Positions 1-7,712 are shown, numbered from the stretch's first letter. The stretch is DNA of 9,615 nt from Schlegelella_A sp035493195 (GCA_035493195.1 DATJIM010000158.1:1-9615); one strand, 5' to 3'. The notes: generated by a model from the sequence alone, not told the origin. Made by a program: numbers and translations.

Positions 1-832
1 GCAGCCGGGCGCCGGGGATGTGTCCGACCTCGTACTGGTCCTTTTCGCGGACGTCGAGGACGATGATGTCGCCGCTGCCGCCTTCGACGCGCCGGCGCAG
101 CTCGGCCATGCTCATGAACGGGACGATCGCGGCGGCCTCCGCGAGCATCTCGCCGACCGTCTTGCCGCCGCTCATGTTGGTGCGCAGCGCCTCGGTCAGA
201 TGGGTCGGCATCGACAGGTCGAGGCTCTTCATCATCGCAACGAACGCGACGCGATCGCGCTGCTGCAGCCGCGGATTGGCCGCGAGCTCGTCGCCGATCG
301 TCGAGTGGCTGCGGCCCTTGTAGTCGTGCGCCGGGTAGACGAGCAGCGCCGGGTCGAGCTTCAGAAGCTTGCCGAACAAGCTGTCGTAGAGCGCCTCGGG
401 ATCACCGGTCGGCAGGTCGGTGCGGCCGGTGCCGCCGATCAGCAGCGTGTCGCCGGTGAAGACGCGGTCTTCGCCGACCAGACACATCGAGTCGGCGGTG
501 TGCCCGGGCGTGTGCAACACCTGCAGGCGGAGCTTGCCGATCACCATCGACTCGCCGTCGTCGACGCGCATCGCGATTCCCGGCGCGGGGCTCTTGCGGT
601 GCATCACCGTCATCGCGCCGAGCCGCTCGGCGATGCGGCGCGACGCCGAGAAGTGGTCGGCGTGGGTGTGGGTGTCGATGACGAAGCGGATGCGCAGGCC
701 GTCTCGCGTCGCCAGCGCGAGGTAGCGGTCGACCTGGCGCACCTCGGGGTCGATCAGCGCCGCCGCGCAGGTGTCGGCGCAGCCGACGAGGTAGGACTGG
801 CATCCGCCGGTGGCGACATGCTCGAAGATCAT
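1..832 (-). CDS. Persulfide dioxygenase-like MBL-fold hydrolase with C-terminal rhodanese domain (3' end outside window)
   Basis: Partial: 277 residues are visible and the gene runs off the left edge. Residues 1 to about 235 form a metallo-beta-lactamase fold of the ETHE1/persulfide dioxygenase type. The metal motif THTHADH carries H55, H57, D59 and H60. PGHT gives H111, FTGDTL gives D128, and VYPAHDYKGR gives H169. In ETHE1 the equivalents of H55, H111 and D128 bind one iron and oxidise glutathione persulfide to sulfite. The segment GRTDLPTGDPEALYDSL also matches that family. From about residue 238 a rhodanese domain begins (IIVLDVRE, then YEVGHIPGA); its active-site cysteine would lie outside the window. 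A dioxygenase-rhodanese fusion would couple persulfide oxidation to sulfur transfer in the cytoplasm. The ATG at 832-830 is chosen because GGAGGGAG lies 11 nt upstream; an earlier in-frame TTG is not needed. It is divergent from the TIR-CHASE2 operon. The family is secure; the substrate is inferred. Confidence 0.9.
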   Translation of the reverse strand, partial: MIFEHVATGGCQSYLVGCADTCAAALIDPEVRQVDRYLALATRDGLRIRFVIDTHTHADHFSASRRIAERLGAMTVMHRKSPAPGIAMRVDDGESMVIGKLRLQVLHTPGHTADSMCLVGEDRVFTGDTLLIGGTGRTDLPTGDPEALYDSLFGKLLKLDPALLVYPAHDYKGRSHSTIGDELAANPRLQQRDRVAFVAMMKSLDLSMPTHLTEALRTNMSGGKTVGEMLAEAAAIVPFMSMAELRRRVEGGSGDIIVLDVREKDQYEVGHIPGARL

Positions 833-898
833 GATGCGATCAACTCCCTCCGACGGTGGGCGTGCGATCCCGGCAACGCGCTCGCATTGTCGCCGAGC

Positions 899-928
899 TT
901 GACACGGGTCCTTCGTCTTTCGTAAGGT
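899..928 (+). promoter_or_regulatory. Probable sigma70-type promoter of the TIR-CHASE2/FecR operon
   Basis: A perfect -35 hexamer TTGACA lies at 899-904. A -10-like TAAGGT follows at 923-928 after an 18-nt spacer. Transcription would start near 935, leaving a short leader with GGAG (949-952) just before ATG 959. The -10 is imperfect, but this is the only TTGACA-type element I noticed in the 167-nt divergent gap. It argues against the upstream GTG codons at 856 and 862 as starts, because they lie before the promoter. Confidence 0.5.
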
Positions 929-958
929 GCCAGCGCGAAAACAGCAGCGGAGAACTGC

Positions 959-1003
959 ATGCACGCGCCCCAGCGAACGGCCCAGCCGGCGGGAACCGAT
1001 TGA
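959..1003 (+). CDS. Candidate 14-aa leader ORF coupled to the TIR-CHASE2 gene (or its displaced true start)
   Basis: ATG at 959 has GGAG at 949-952 with a 6-nt gap, the best ribosome site upstream of the TIR gene. The frame reads MHAPQRTAQPAGTD and stops at TGA 1001-1003. That stop overlaps the in-frame TTG at 1000-1002 of the TIR frame (TTGA). Two readings are possible. It may be a translated leader whose termination allows re-initiation at the TTG. Alternatively, ATG 959 may be the real start of the large protein, with one base missing from this sequence between about 962 and 1000. The sequence alone does not decide between them. Confidence 0.4.
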   Translation: MHAPQRTAQPAGTD

Positions 1004-2970
1004 GCTCAGCAGCCGCCGACGCGGTCGAACCCGGCCGCCCGAAGAACGTGTTCATCAGTTATCGCCACGACGATAACGCGATGACCGTCGCCGTCCTGAA
1101 GAAGGCGCTCAGCGACCGACCCGACATCGCAAACGTCTTTCGCGACATCGACAACATCGACTACGGCGACGATTTCGTCTCCGCGATCGACAAGGCGTTG
1201 AACGCCGCCGACGTCGTGCTCGTCATCATCGGCCCGCGCTGGGTCGATACGATCAGAGCGCGCCGCGATGAGACCGACTGGGTCCGCTATGAGGTCACGG
1301 AAGCGTTGCGCTTGCGCGCGGCCGGGCTGGCGGACCCCGCGCGCCAGGCGACGCGCTTGCACGTGGTCCCGGTCTTGATTGCGGGTGCCACGCTGCCGGC
1401 CGAAGGCACGTTGCCGGAGAAGATTGCACCGCTGCAACGCCTCAGGATGCTGTCGTTCGACCAGCATTCCGAGCAGGAAAACATCAACACATTGCTCGAG
1501 CGAATCCAGGGAGAAACGTTCGAGCAGAAGGCGAGGCGGCTGGAGGCCGAAGCCAAGCGCCGCGAAGAGGACGCCCGGCAGGAAGCGAAGCGTCGCGAAG
1601 AGACCGCGCTGCAGGAAGCGAAGCGCCGCGAGCAGGAGGCCCGGGAGGAAGAAGAGCGGCGCGCCGCGGAGGCTCGACGCCAAGAGGAGGATCGCGCGCA
1701 GAAGGAGCGCGACCGGATTCGCCGCATCCGGGCACTCCTCGCCAGCGCGGTCGCGGTGCTGGCGCTGTTCCTGGCGAACTGGTTCAGCGCGCTCGACGTC
1801 TTCAGCATCGACACGCGCTTCGCCGGCGCGACGATGCTGCTCGCGAGCCTGGCCGGACGGCAGGAAGCACCGTGGAGTGGCGAAGTGGTCCTGGTCGGCA
1901 TCGACGGGCGGACTGAACAGGCAGTCAAGCGCAAGTTCGACCCGAGTTGGCGTGCCGAGCATGCGGTGCTGATCAGCAATGCAGCGTCGGCCGCGGCGCG
2001 CGTCGTCGCGTTCGACATGGTTCTGGAAGACGAAGGCTCCAAGGACGCCAATGCGGCGCTCAAACGCTCGCTCGAGGACACGCGCGAAAAGATGGCGGTC
2101 GTCTTCGGCGTTCAACGCAACGCCGGCGACGGCACGGGGCTCATGCTGGCGCAGTTTGCCCCGCTGGTTCGCCAGGGAATCAACTGCGCCGGAACGGTGC
2201 TCGGCCAGACGGGCGCGATGGCGCTCGCGGTGCAGCGTTCCGCGCCGGCGACGAGCGCGGGCAGCGCACGCGCCGATGCGCTGACACCGTCCTTCGGCGT
2301 CGCCGCGTTCAGCGGCGGCGGGCGCGTCGAGCTCGTCGACGACCGCGCGCAGAAGGTGATGGTCCAGTTGCGCCGGCAGCGCAAGTCGCAGGCGGTCTCC
2401 TACTACGCAGCCGAAACGATCGACGATCCACAGCCGCTCTGCGACGTGATCGCCAAGGGCGACCACGTCTTCAACCAACTGATCGATCCGTTCGCCTTGC
2501 CCCCGCTGACGACGCCGCCGCAGCGGGTCGCCTACGAAAACGTCCTGGCCGGCGATCCAGCGACGCTCGCGCTGCTGAAGAATCGGATCGTCCTTGTCGG
2601 AACGCTGCTGCCGGGGATCGACATGGTTCCGTTGCCTTGGCCGGCGCAGGACCGGTGGGGCGTCGAGTTGTTCGCGGCGCAGATCGACGCGATGGCGCGA
2701 GACTTCGCGATCCGCAGGATCGGTCCGGTCGCCGAGTTTCTTCTGATCGCTGGGATGGCGTTGGTCGGTGGCTTCACCGTGCATCGAATGCGCGACCGTT
2801 CGCGGATCGCCCGCACCGTCGTGTTGCTCTCGATCGCCGTCGCGTTCGTGATCTTCGCGGTCGCCTGGTATCGCTTCGAGCAACGGCTCATCGGCGTGCC
2901 CTACGATCTGCTCGCACTGGCACTCGGCGCCGGGCTGGCGCACAACGCGATGGGGAGGAGGCCGACGTGA
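1000..2970 (+). CDS. TIR domain-coiled coil-CHASE2 membrane receptor
   Basis: A 656-aa protein, if started at TTG 1000. Residues 16 to about 165 form a TIR domain: FISYR at 18-22, VFRD at 46-49, and DWVRYE at 93-98. E98 sits where the NADase SARM1 has its catalytic glutamate in DWVHKE. Residues 172-243 are a charged coiled coil with three tandem 11-residue EAKRRE repeats. A transmembrane helix spans about 244-262. The CHASE2 sensor domain covers about 263-570, with VVLVGID at 296-302, VVAFD at 335-339, YENVLAG at 512-518 and IVLVG at 530-534. Three further helices lie at about 577-595, 606-624 and 633-650. This is the usual CHASE2 topology, with the sensor in the periplasm. CHASE2 proteins usually carry a cyclase, kinase or phosphatase; here the only cytoplasmic output is TIR. 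The FecR gene downstream overlaps by 4 nt. Start choice: in-frame GTGs at 856 and 862 precede the promoter, so TTG 1000 is preferred, with GGCGGGA as a weak ribosome site. Domains are secure; NADase or signalling function is inferred. Confidence 0.88.
   Translation: MSSAAADAVEPGRPKNVFISYRHDDNAMTVAVLKKALSDRPDIANVFRDIDNIDYGDDFVSAIDKALNAADVVLVIIGPRWVDTIRARRDETDWVRYEVTEALRLRAAGLADPARQATRLHVVPVLIAGATLPAEGTLPEKIAPLQRLRMLSFDQHSEQENINTLLERIQGETFEQKARRLEAEAKRREEDARQEAKRREETALQEAKRREQEAREEEERRAAEARRQEEDRAQKERDRIRRIRALLASAVAVLALFLANWFSALDVFSIDTRFAGATMLLASLAGRQEAPWSGEVVLVGIDGRTEQAVKRKFDPSWRAEHAVLISNAASAAARVVAFDMVLEDEGSKDANAALKRSLEDTREKMAVVFGVQRNAGDGTGLMLAQFAPLVRQGINCAGTVLGQTGAMALAVQRSAPATSAGSARADALTPSFGVAAFSGGGRVELVDDRAQKVMVQLRRQRKSQAVSYYAAETIDDPQPLCDVIAKGDHVFNQLIDPFALPPLTTPPQRVAYENVLAGDPATLALLKNRIVLVGTLLPGIDMVPLPWPAQDRWGVELFAAQIDAMARDFAIRRIGPVAEFLLIAGMALVGGFTVHRMRDRSRIARTVVLLSIAVAFVIFAVAWYRFEQRLIGVPYDLLALALGAGLAHNAMGRRPT
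1549..1647 (+). repeat. Three tandem 33-bp repeats encoding hendecad coiled-coil units
   Basis: Three consecutive 33-nt units begin at 1549, 1582 and 1615. Each encodes EAKRREE/Q plus four variable residues (DARQ, TALQ, EARE). They lie in the linker between the TIR domain and the first membrane helix of the TIR-CHASE2 protein. Several synonymous differences between copies (for example GCC/GCG and CGC/CGT) suggest an older, selected duplication rather than a fresh slippage event. An 11-residue period fits a hendecad coiled coil. Confidence 0.8.
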
Positions 2971-3824
2971 ATCGATTCCTGACGAGCTCCCTGTGGCGCG
3001 CCACCGCGTGGACGGTCATCGTCGCCATGCTGCTGCCGACCGTGGTGGCCTGCACGACGCCGTACCCGGAGTCGGCGACCGCGCGTCTCGACGGCGTCGT
3101 CGTCGACGGCACCCGACTCGCCGGCGCACGCGAGGGCGGCCTCGCGGTCATCACGCGCAACGGCGGCGCGCGCGAAGAGGCTTATTCGGGGACGGCGTTG
3201 CAGGCCGGCGACCGGATCGAAACCGGTCCGCGGACGTATGCCGTGATCCGCTATCCCTCGGGCACCGAGTTGCTGATGCGGCCGAACAGCGGCGGCACGA
3301 TCGGCTCGTTCAGCGATTTCGTCGGCGAGGTGTTCGTCAAGGTCAAGGGCTTGTTCTCGGTCGACACGCAATTCGTCAAGGCGGGCGCGCGCGGCACCGC
3401 CTATCTCGTTCACACGTACGCGGGCGGCACGACCGCGGTCGTGGTCGTCGAGGGCATCGTCGACGTCGGCTCGACGACCGGCGCCTGGCCGACGGTGCCT
3501 CTTCGCGCCGGCACGATGACGTTCGCGCACCCGCGCGCGCCGCAGCCGACGGCCGCCAACGTCGACGAGCTGGCGCGCACGCGCGAGTGGGTCGAGCGCG
3601 TCGAGCGGCTGGCACCGCCGCCGAGCGGCGTCTCGACTTCGACGCTCGTCGGCGCCGCACTCATCGCCGCCGCGATCGCGGCGATCTTGGCGAGTGGCGG
3701 CAAGGGCTCGTCGGGCGACCGGCCGCCGCCTTCGACGACGACGCCACCATCGACGGCACCCTCGACGACCAGAACGCCGACGCCCCCGGCGGGAGTTCCG
3801 CGCGAGCCGCCGTCGCCGCGCTAA
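2967..3824 (+). CDS. FecR-domain lipoprotein
   Basis: A 285-aa protein. The GTG start at 2967 overlaps the upstream stop (GTGA) and has a strong ribosome site GGGGAGGAGG just before it, so translation is probably coupled to the TIR-CHASE2 gene. Residues 1-29 are a lipoprotein signal: hydrophobic core 15-28 and lipobox VVAC with acylated C29. The next residue is T30, not Asp, which fits outer-membrane sorting. Residues about 59-167 form a FecR domain, with LQAGDRIETG at 78-87, a YPSGTEL strand, a SVDTQFVKAGARGTAY segment at 131-146 and a VVVVEGIVDVGS strand. A second hydrophobic helix lies at 226-242, followed by a Pro/Thr/Ser-rich tail (250-285). Classical FecR is an anti-sigma regulator of iron uptake; no sigma factor or TonB receptor is present here, so an iron role is not supported. 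A periplasmic partner of the CHASE2 sensor is more likely, by inference from the operon. The second helix makes the exact topology uncertain. Confidence 0.87.
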   Translation: MNRFLTSSLWRATAWTVIVAMLLPTVVACTTPYPESATARLDGVVVDGTRLAGAREGGLAVITRNGGAREEAYSGTALQAGDRIETGPRTYAVIRYPSGTELLMRPNSGGTIGSFSDFVGEVFVKVKGLFSVDTQFVKAGARGTAYLVHTYAGGTTAVVVVEGIVDVGSTTGAWPTVPLRAGTMTFAHPRAPQPTAANVDELARTREWVERVERLAPPPSGVSTSTLVGAALIAAAIAAILASGGKGSSGDRPPPSTTTPPSTAPSTTRTPTPPAGVPREPPSPR

Positions 3825-3848
3825 CCCACCGCAGCGGCGGACCAGCCC

Positions 3849-6800
3849 TCAGCTCGCCGCCAGCTTCAAGTCCGCGCGCGGCGTCCACGACGCTTCCTCG
3901 CTCGCCGTCTTCGGAGAGCCGAGGAAGAGCCGATCGGCGGCGATGTCGCGGCTGGCGAGGTAATCGCGGACGGCGACACCGCGTCGCGTCGCGAGCTGCT
4001 GCATCGCATCGTTGTCGACGGTCATGCTCGCGAGCAGGAGCGCTTCCATCTCCGCCGGCGGCAGGTCCTTCGTCAGGCCGAGGACGTTCTTCGGCTTGAC
4101 GATGTCGGCGCGCCGATAGACCTCCTTCAGCAGCGTCGCGTACTCGTTTTCGGAGACGGTGACCGCCGCGGCGGCCGACGCGGCACCGCCCGCAGCGATC
4201 GCCTGGCGACGCTTCTCGGAGCGGACGAGCTGCGCGAGCCGCTCCTTCTTCCACGCGTCGGCCTCGCGCTCGAGGCGGCTCTCGCCGACGATGGTGAGCG
4301 TGAGGCCGGGACGTTCGGCGAGTGCCTTCGCGACCTTGTCGAGACTTTCGCGCTGGGCATCGCCGAGCGCCGCCGTTCCCGGAGCGAACTCGACGTACGA
4401 GCGCTCGCCGCCGCCGGCGCCGCCGAACGCCGACGCGAGCAACGTGAACGGCGCGCTCACCGCCTTGACGAAGATGTTCGTGATCGCCTTCCAGACGATG
4501 CCGCCGATCGAGAACTGCGGATCGTTGATCGAGCCGCTCACCGGCAGGTCCAGGTCGATCACGCCGTGACTGTCGGCGAGCAGCGCGACCGCGAGCTTGA
4601 CCGGCAGCGTCGTCGTTGCGCCTTCGGCCTTGTCGCCGAAGACGAGCTGTTGGAGCACGATCTTGTTCGTCGCCGTCAGCTCGCCGCTCGGCTGCACGAC
4701 GTAAGCGAGGTCGACGCTCATCTTGCCGCGTTCGATGCCGTAGCCCGCGTACTTGATCGAGTACGGCGAGAGCGGCGGCAGCTCGAGGTCGCGCACCTTG
4801 GCCCTGAGGTCGAGCGCGAGCGGCTTGGCGAGCGGGTTGATCTTGCCGGCGATCTCGAGCGTCGCGGTGCCTTCGACGCGGCCCTTCACCGCGAGGTCAG
4901 CGAGCTGCGGCGGTTGCCCCGGCCCCGGCGGCTCGGACGAGAACGACTCGAGCCGGCCGCTCACCTCGCTCAGGTTGGCGTTGTAGTTGGGCTTGACGAA
5001 GCGGTCGTCGTAGTTGATGCGGCCGCCGACGACGACGATCGGGCCCGAGCGGATGATCATCGGCAGCCCGGATGCCACCGCCGTCGCTGTCGACACCTGC
5101 GGCGCTGGCGGCGATGCGACGGCCGACGCTGACCCCGAAGCCGGCAGCATCGGCCCCGGCGCCGGATGGGTGACGTCCTGCAGGTTGAGGTGGCCGCTCT
5201 CGTCGAGCGCGATGCGCGCGAAGAAGTCGCTGAGCGTCGTTTCGCCGACGTTGAGACGCGTCGTCGTCCCCGGTGCCATCGCGAATTCGACGCCGCGCAG
5301 CGACAGCGACTTCCAGTTGAGGAGCTGGCGGCCACCGCCGCCGTCGCGGACCATCGCCAAGCCACGTCCGGGCACCGCGCGCTCGGGCGAGGCGCTGGAC
5401 GCGCGGAAGTCGTCGAGCGTGAGGTCGCCTTTGACGTCGACGCCCATGCCCGCGCTCGAGCGTGTCCAGCGCGCGTCGCCCTTGAAGCTCGCCTGCGCGC
5501 GCTGGACGTCGATGCCGAGGACGTCGTCGAGATACGGATCGGCGACGTAGAGCGGCAGGTCCTTGAGCAGCAGCGTCGCACGGCCGCCGCCGGGAACGCC
5601 GGCGCTGATCGCCTGCAGCTCGCCGCGGATGTCGACGCTGCCGACGATGCCGTTCGCGGGCCTGCCGCTCGCGGCACTGGGCACCGCGACGCGGCCGCTG
5701 ATGTGGAACGGCGCCGATGCCGCGGTGAGCGCGAAGCCGCGCAGCTCGACCGCGAGATCGACAACGTCGACCGCGACCGGGACGGCGTGCGCGCGGTCGG
5801 CGATCGCGACGCGGCCGCGCTCGACCGCGAGCTCGCCGAGCGAGAGGTTCCACGCCGGCGTGGCTGCCGCCCCTCCGCCCTCGGTTGCGACGGCGCCGAC
5901 GGCCGACTTTGCGACCGCGTCGCTCCGCGGCGCCGTCTCCCCAGCCGGTGTCGTCCAGCGCTCGTGGGCCCAGCGCCTGACCGCGTCGCGCTCGACGCGC
6001 AGTCGCGGCGCCTGCAGCGCGAGGCGGCCGATCGCGAGCGTGCGCGCGCGCGTGTCGATCCTGGCGTCGCTGACCTCGATGCGCTCGGCGGCGGCCTCCG
6101 GCGCGCCCGGTTCGCCGAGCGTCATCTGTGCGAGCGCGAGGCGGCGCACCAGCGCGCGAACGTTCGCCGGGCCGTCGCCCGCGCGCCAGTCGACGTCGAC
6201 GTCGGCGCTCAGCTCGCCCGCGAGCGGCGGGACGACGAGCGTCCGCAGGTATGGCCGCAGCGGCGCGAGCGGCAGCGACGCCAGCGAGACGGTGAGCTTC
6301 GCACCGGCCCCGTCGCCCTGCCCCGAAAACGCGAGCTTGCCGCGCTGCGCGTCGCCGCCGAGCGCGGCCTCGCCGCGAAAGACGACCGGCGCGGCCGGCG
6401 GCCAGGCGATCTTCTGCGCATCGAGCGCGACGTCGGCGAGCGCGAACGCTGCTGCAGGCGCGGTCGCCGCGTCTTTCCAGTCGAGCCGCCCGGCACGCAG
6501 CGTCAGCGCCTCGACCGCAACGCGCCACGGCGGCGGTGCGTCGGCCGCTGCCGGTGCACTCGCGGCGTGCAGCGGCGCGGACGCGGCCGCGACCCGCACG
6601 CCGCTCGCCGCCGCGCTCGCGCTCGTCGTCGGCAGCGGAACGCGGGCGACCGGGACGGCATCGCCGCGCGGGCTTTCGGCTGCGAGCAGCAGGTTGACGT
6701 GGCCGGACGCGTCGCGTGCGGCGAGGACGTGCGGAGCGTCGATGGCCACCCTCTGCAGGCGAACGAGGCGCTCGAGCGGCCGGAGCTCGTCGATCTTGAC

Positions 6801-7712
6801 CTGCACGTTGCCGACCTTGAGCAGCTCGTGCGCGGCGGCGTCGACGACTTCGATGTCGCGCGCACCGAGCGTGCCGGCGACCTTGAGCGAGAGCTTGGGC
6901 CGCTGCTCGAACGCGACGACGACGTCGGCGTTCAGCGTCGCCGCGCGCGGCTGCGCCGGCAGACCGCGCGGCAGGTAGCCGAGGTAAGGCTGGACGGCGA
7001 GGCCGTCGATCTTGAGGTGCAGCTCGCCGTTGCCGCGCTCGGCGAATGGCGTCGCCTGGCCGGCGGTGTCGAAGCGGCTGCCGTCGAGCGTGAACGCGAC
7101 GTGCGGCTCGACGCGGATCTCTCGCTCGGACGGCAGCGAGCTGAGAAACGGCACGCCGAGGGCGAGATCGCGCAAGCGGTGTGTCGTCGCGAGCGGCCGG
7201 TCGATGAAGTCGCCGCCGCCGTCGCGGACGACGATGTTGTGGACCGCGTAGCGTGCCGGCGGCTTGCCGGCGCTCGCCGCCAGGAACGCGGCGATGTGCT
7301 CGACGACATCGTCGACGTCGTAGCGGCCATCGGCGACGCGGGTGACGCGCACCATGGGCGTGTCGACCTCGAGCGCGTCGACGATCGGCGCGAGACGAAC
7401 GAGCGACGTGATCGCGACGTCGGCGTGGATGCGCTTCGCCTCGAAGAGCGGCGGTGCACCCGCTGCCGGACCGGCGAGCGCGGCGTCGTCGATCGTCAGC
7501 TCGAGCGTCCACGGCTGGAACGTGACGCGGCCGAGCGTCAGCTCGCGGCCGAGCATCCTCTTCGCGGCGTCCTTCGCCTGCGCCGCGACGATCGGCGGCA
7601 TGTAGAACCACGCCGCGCTCCAGAGCAGCGCGAGCGCAGCCAGCGCGAGCGCGATCCGCAGCCACGTCGACGGGCTGCCGAAACGACGCGGGGTGCGCGG
7701 CGTGGATTCCAT
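3849..7712 (-). CDS. DUF748/AsmA-like envelope protein with OmpA-like C-terminal region
   Basis: A 1287-aa protein, long as expected for DUF748 proteins. It has a short basic N-tail and one membrane anchor at residues 17-36, followed by a very long periplasmic region rich in alternating beta-strand segments of the AsmA/DUF748 type. Early landmarks are GRELTLGRVTFQPWTLEL and the GRYDVDD motif. Two Ala/Pro-rich low-complexity linkers lie at about residues 350-392 and 849-877. From about residue 1104 an OmpA-like segment starts (YVEFAPGTAAL), followed by the typical DUF748 tail with Y..LL.EVYRRADI.KPKN, MEALLLASM and RLFLGSPK. Relatives are thought to help outer-membrane assembly or lipid transport across the periplasm; no specific substrate can be read here. 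The ATG at 7712 was chosen because the anchor then sits near the N-terminus. GTG 7772 and ATG 7769 are in frame and would add 20 or 19 basic residues. None has a clear ribosome site. The gene is convergent with the FecR gene, 24 nt between stops. Confidence 0.85.
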   Translation of the reverse strand: MESTPRTPRRFGSPSTWLRIALALAALALLWSAAWFYMPPIVAAQAKDAAKRMLGRELTLGRVTFQPWTLELTIDDAALAGPAAGAPPLFEAKRIHADVAITSLVRLAPIVDALEVDTPMVRVTRVADGRYDVDDVVEHIAAFLAASAGKPPARYAVHNIVVRDGGGDFIDRPLATTHRLRDLALGVPFLSSLPSEREIRVEPHVAFTLDGSRFDTAGQATPFAERGNGELHLKIDGLAVQPYLGYLPRGLPAQPRAATLNADVVVAFEQRPKLSLKVAGTLGARDIEVVDAAAHELLKVGNVQVKIDELRPLERLVRLQRVAIDAPHVLAARDASGHVNLLLAAESPRGDAVPVARVPLPTTSASAAASGVRVAAASAPLHAASAPAAADAPPPWRVAVEALTLRAGRLDWKDAATAPAAAFALADVALDAQKIAWPPAAPVVFRGEAALGGDAQRGKLAFSGQGDGAGAKLTVSLASLPLAPLRPYLRTLVVPPLAGELSADVDVDWRAGDGPANVRALVRRLALAQMTLGEPGAPEAAAERIEVSDARIDTRARTLAIGRLALQAPRLRVERDAVRRWAHERWTTPAGETAPRSDAVAKSAVGAVATEGGGAAATPAWNLSLGELAVERGRVAIADRAHAVPVAVDVVDLAVELRGFALTAASAPFHISGRVAVPSAASGRPANGIVGSVDIRGELQAISAGVPGGGRATLLLKDLPLYVADPYLDDVLGIDVQRAQASFKGDARWTRSSAGMGVDVKGDLTLDDFRASSASPERAVPGRGLAMVRDGGGGRQLLNWKSLSLRGVEFAMAPGTTTRLNVGETTLSDFFARIALDESGHLNLQDVTHPAPGPMLPASGSASAVASPPAPQVSTATAVASGLPMIIRSGPIVVVGGRINYDDRFVKPNYNANLSEVSGRLESFSSEPPGPGQPPQLADLAVKGRVEGTATLEIAGKINPLAKPLALDLRAKVRDLELPPLSPYSIKYAGYGIERGKMSVDLAYVVQPSGELTATNKIVLQQLVFGDKAEGATTTLPVKLAVALLADSHGVIDLDLPVSGSINDPQFSIGGIVWKAITNIFVKAVSAPFTLLASAFGGAGGGERSYVEFAPGTAALGDAQRESLDKVAKALAERPGLTLTIVGESRLEREADAWKKERLAQLVRSEKRRQAIAAGGAASAAAAVTVSENEYATLLKEVYRRADIVKPKNVLGLTKDLPPAEMEALLLASMTVDNDAMQQLATRRGVAVRDYLASRDIAADRLFLGSPKTASEEASWTPRADLKLAAS

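Noticed and set aside
20..925. Plus-strand open frame of 301 codons opposite the dioxygenase gene
   Set aside because: Its translation is Arg/Asp/Val-rich with no domain pattern, while the minus strand encodes a clear MBL-fold protein with all metal ligands. It is an antisense shadow in GC-rich DNA.
856..999. N-terminal extension of the TIR-CHASE2 protein from GTG 856
   Set aside because: The codon lies upstream of the TTGACA/TAAGGT promoter, lacks a ribosome site, and the extra residues show no domain.
1006..2943. Minus-strand 645-codon open frame opposite the TIR-CHASE2 gene
   Set aside because: Composition is Arg/Gln/Asp-rich and unstructured; the plus strand has TIR and CHASE2 motifs and membrane helices in order.
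1947..2966. Upstream part of the FecR reading frame as a longer protein
   Set aside because: The translation is Arg-rich noise opposite a good CHASE2 frame, and the lipoprotein signal at GTG 2967 with its ribosome site marks the true start.
3825..3848. Possible bidirectional terminator between the FecR and DUF748 genes
   Set aside because: Only a CCGC/GCGG match with a one-base loop is present, and there is no T-run; it is not a convincing hairpin terminator.
4897..7665. Minus-strand 922-codon frame offset within DUF748
   Set aside because: Extremely Arg/Ala-rich out-of-frame translation of the same strand; a shadow frame.
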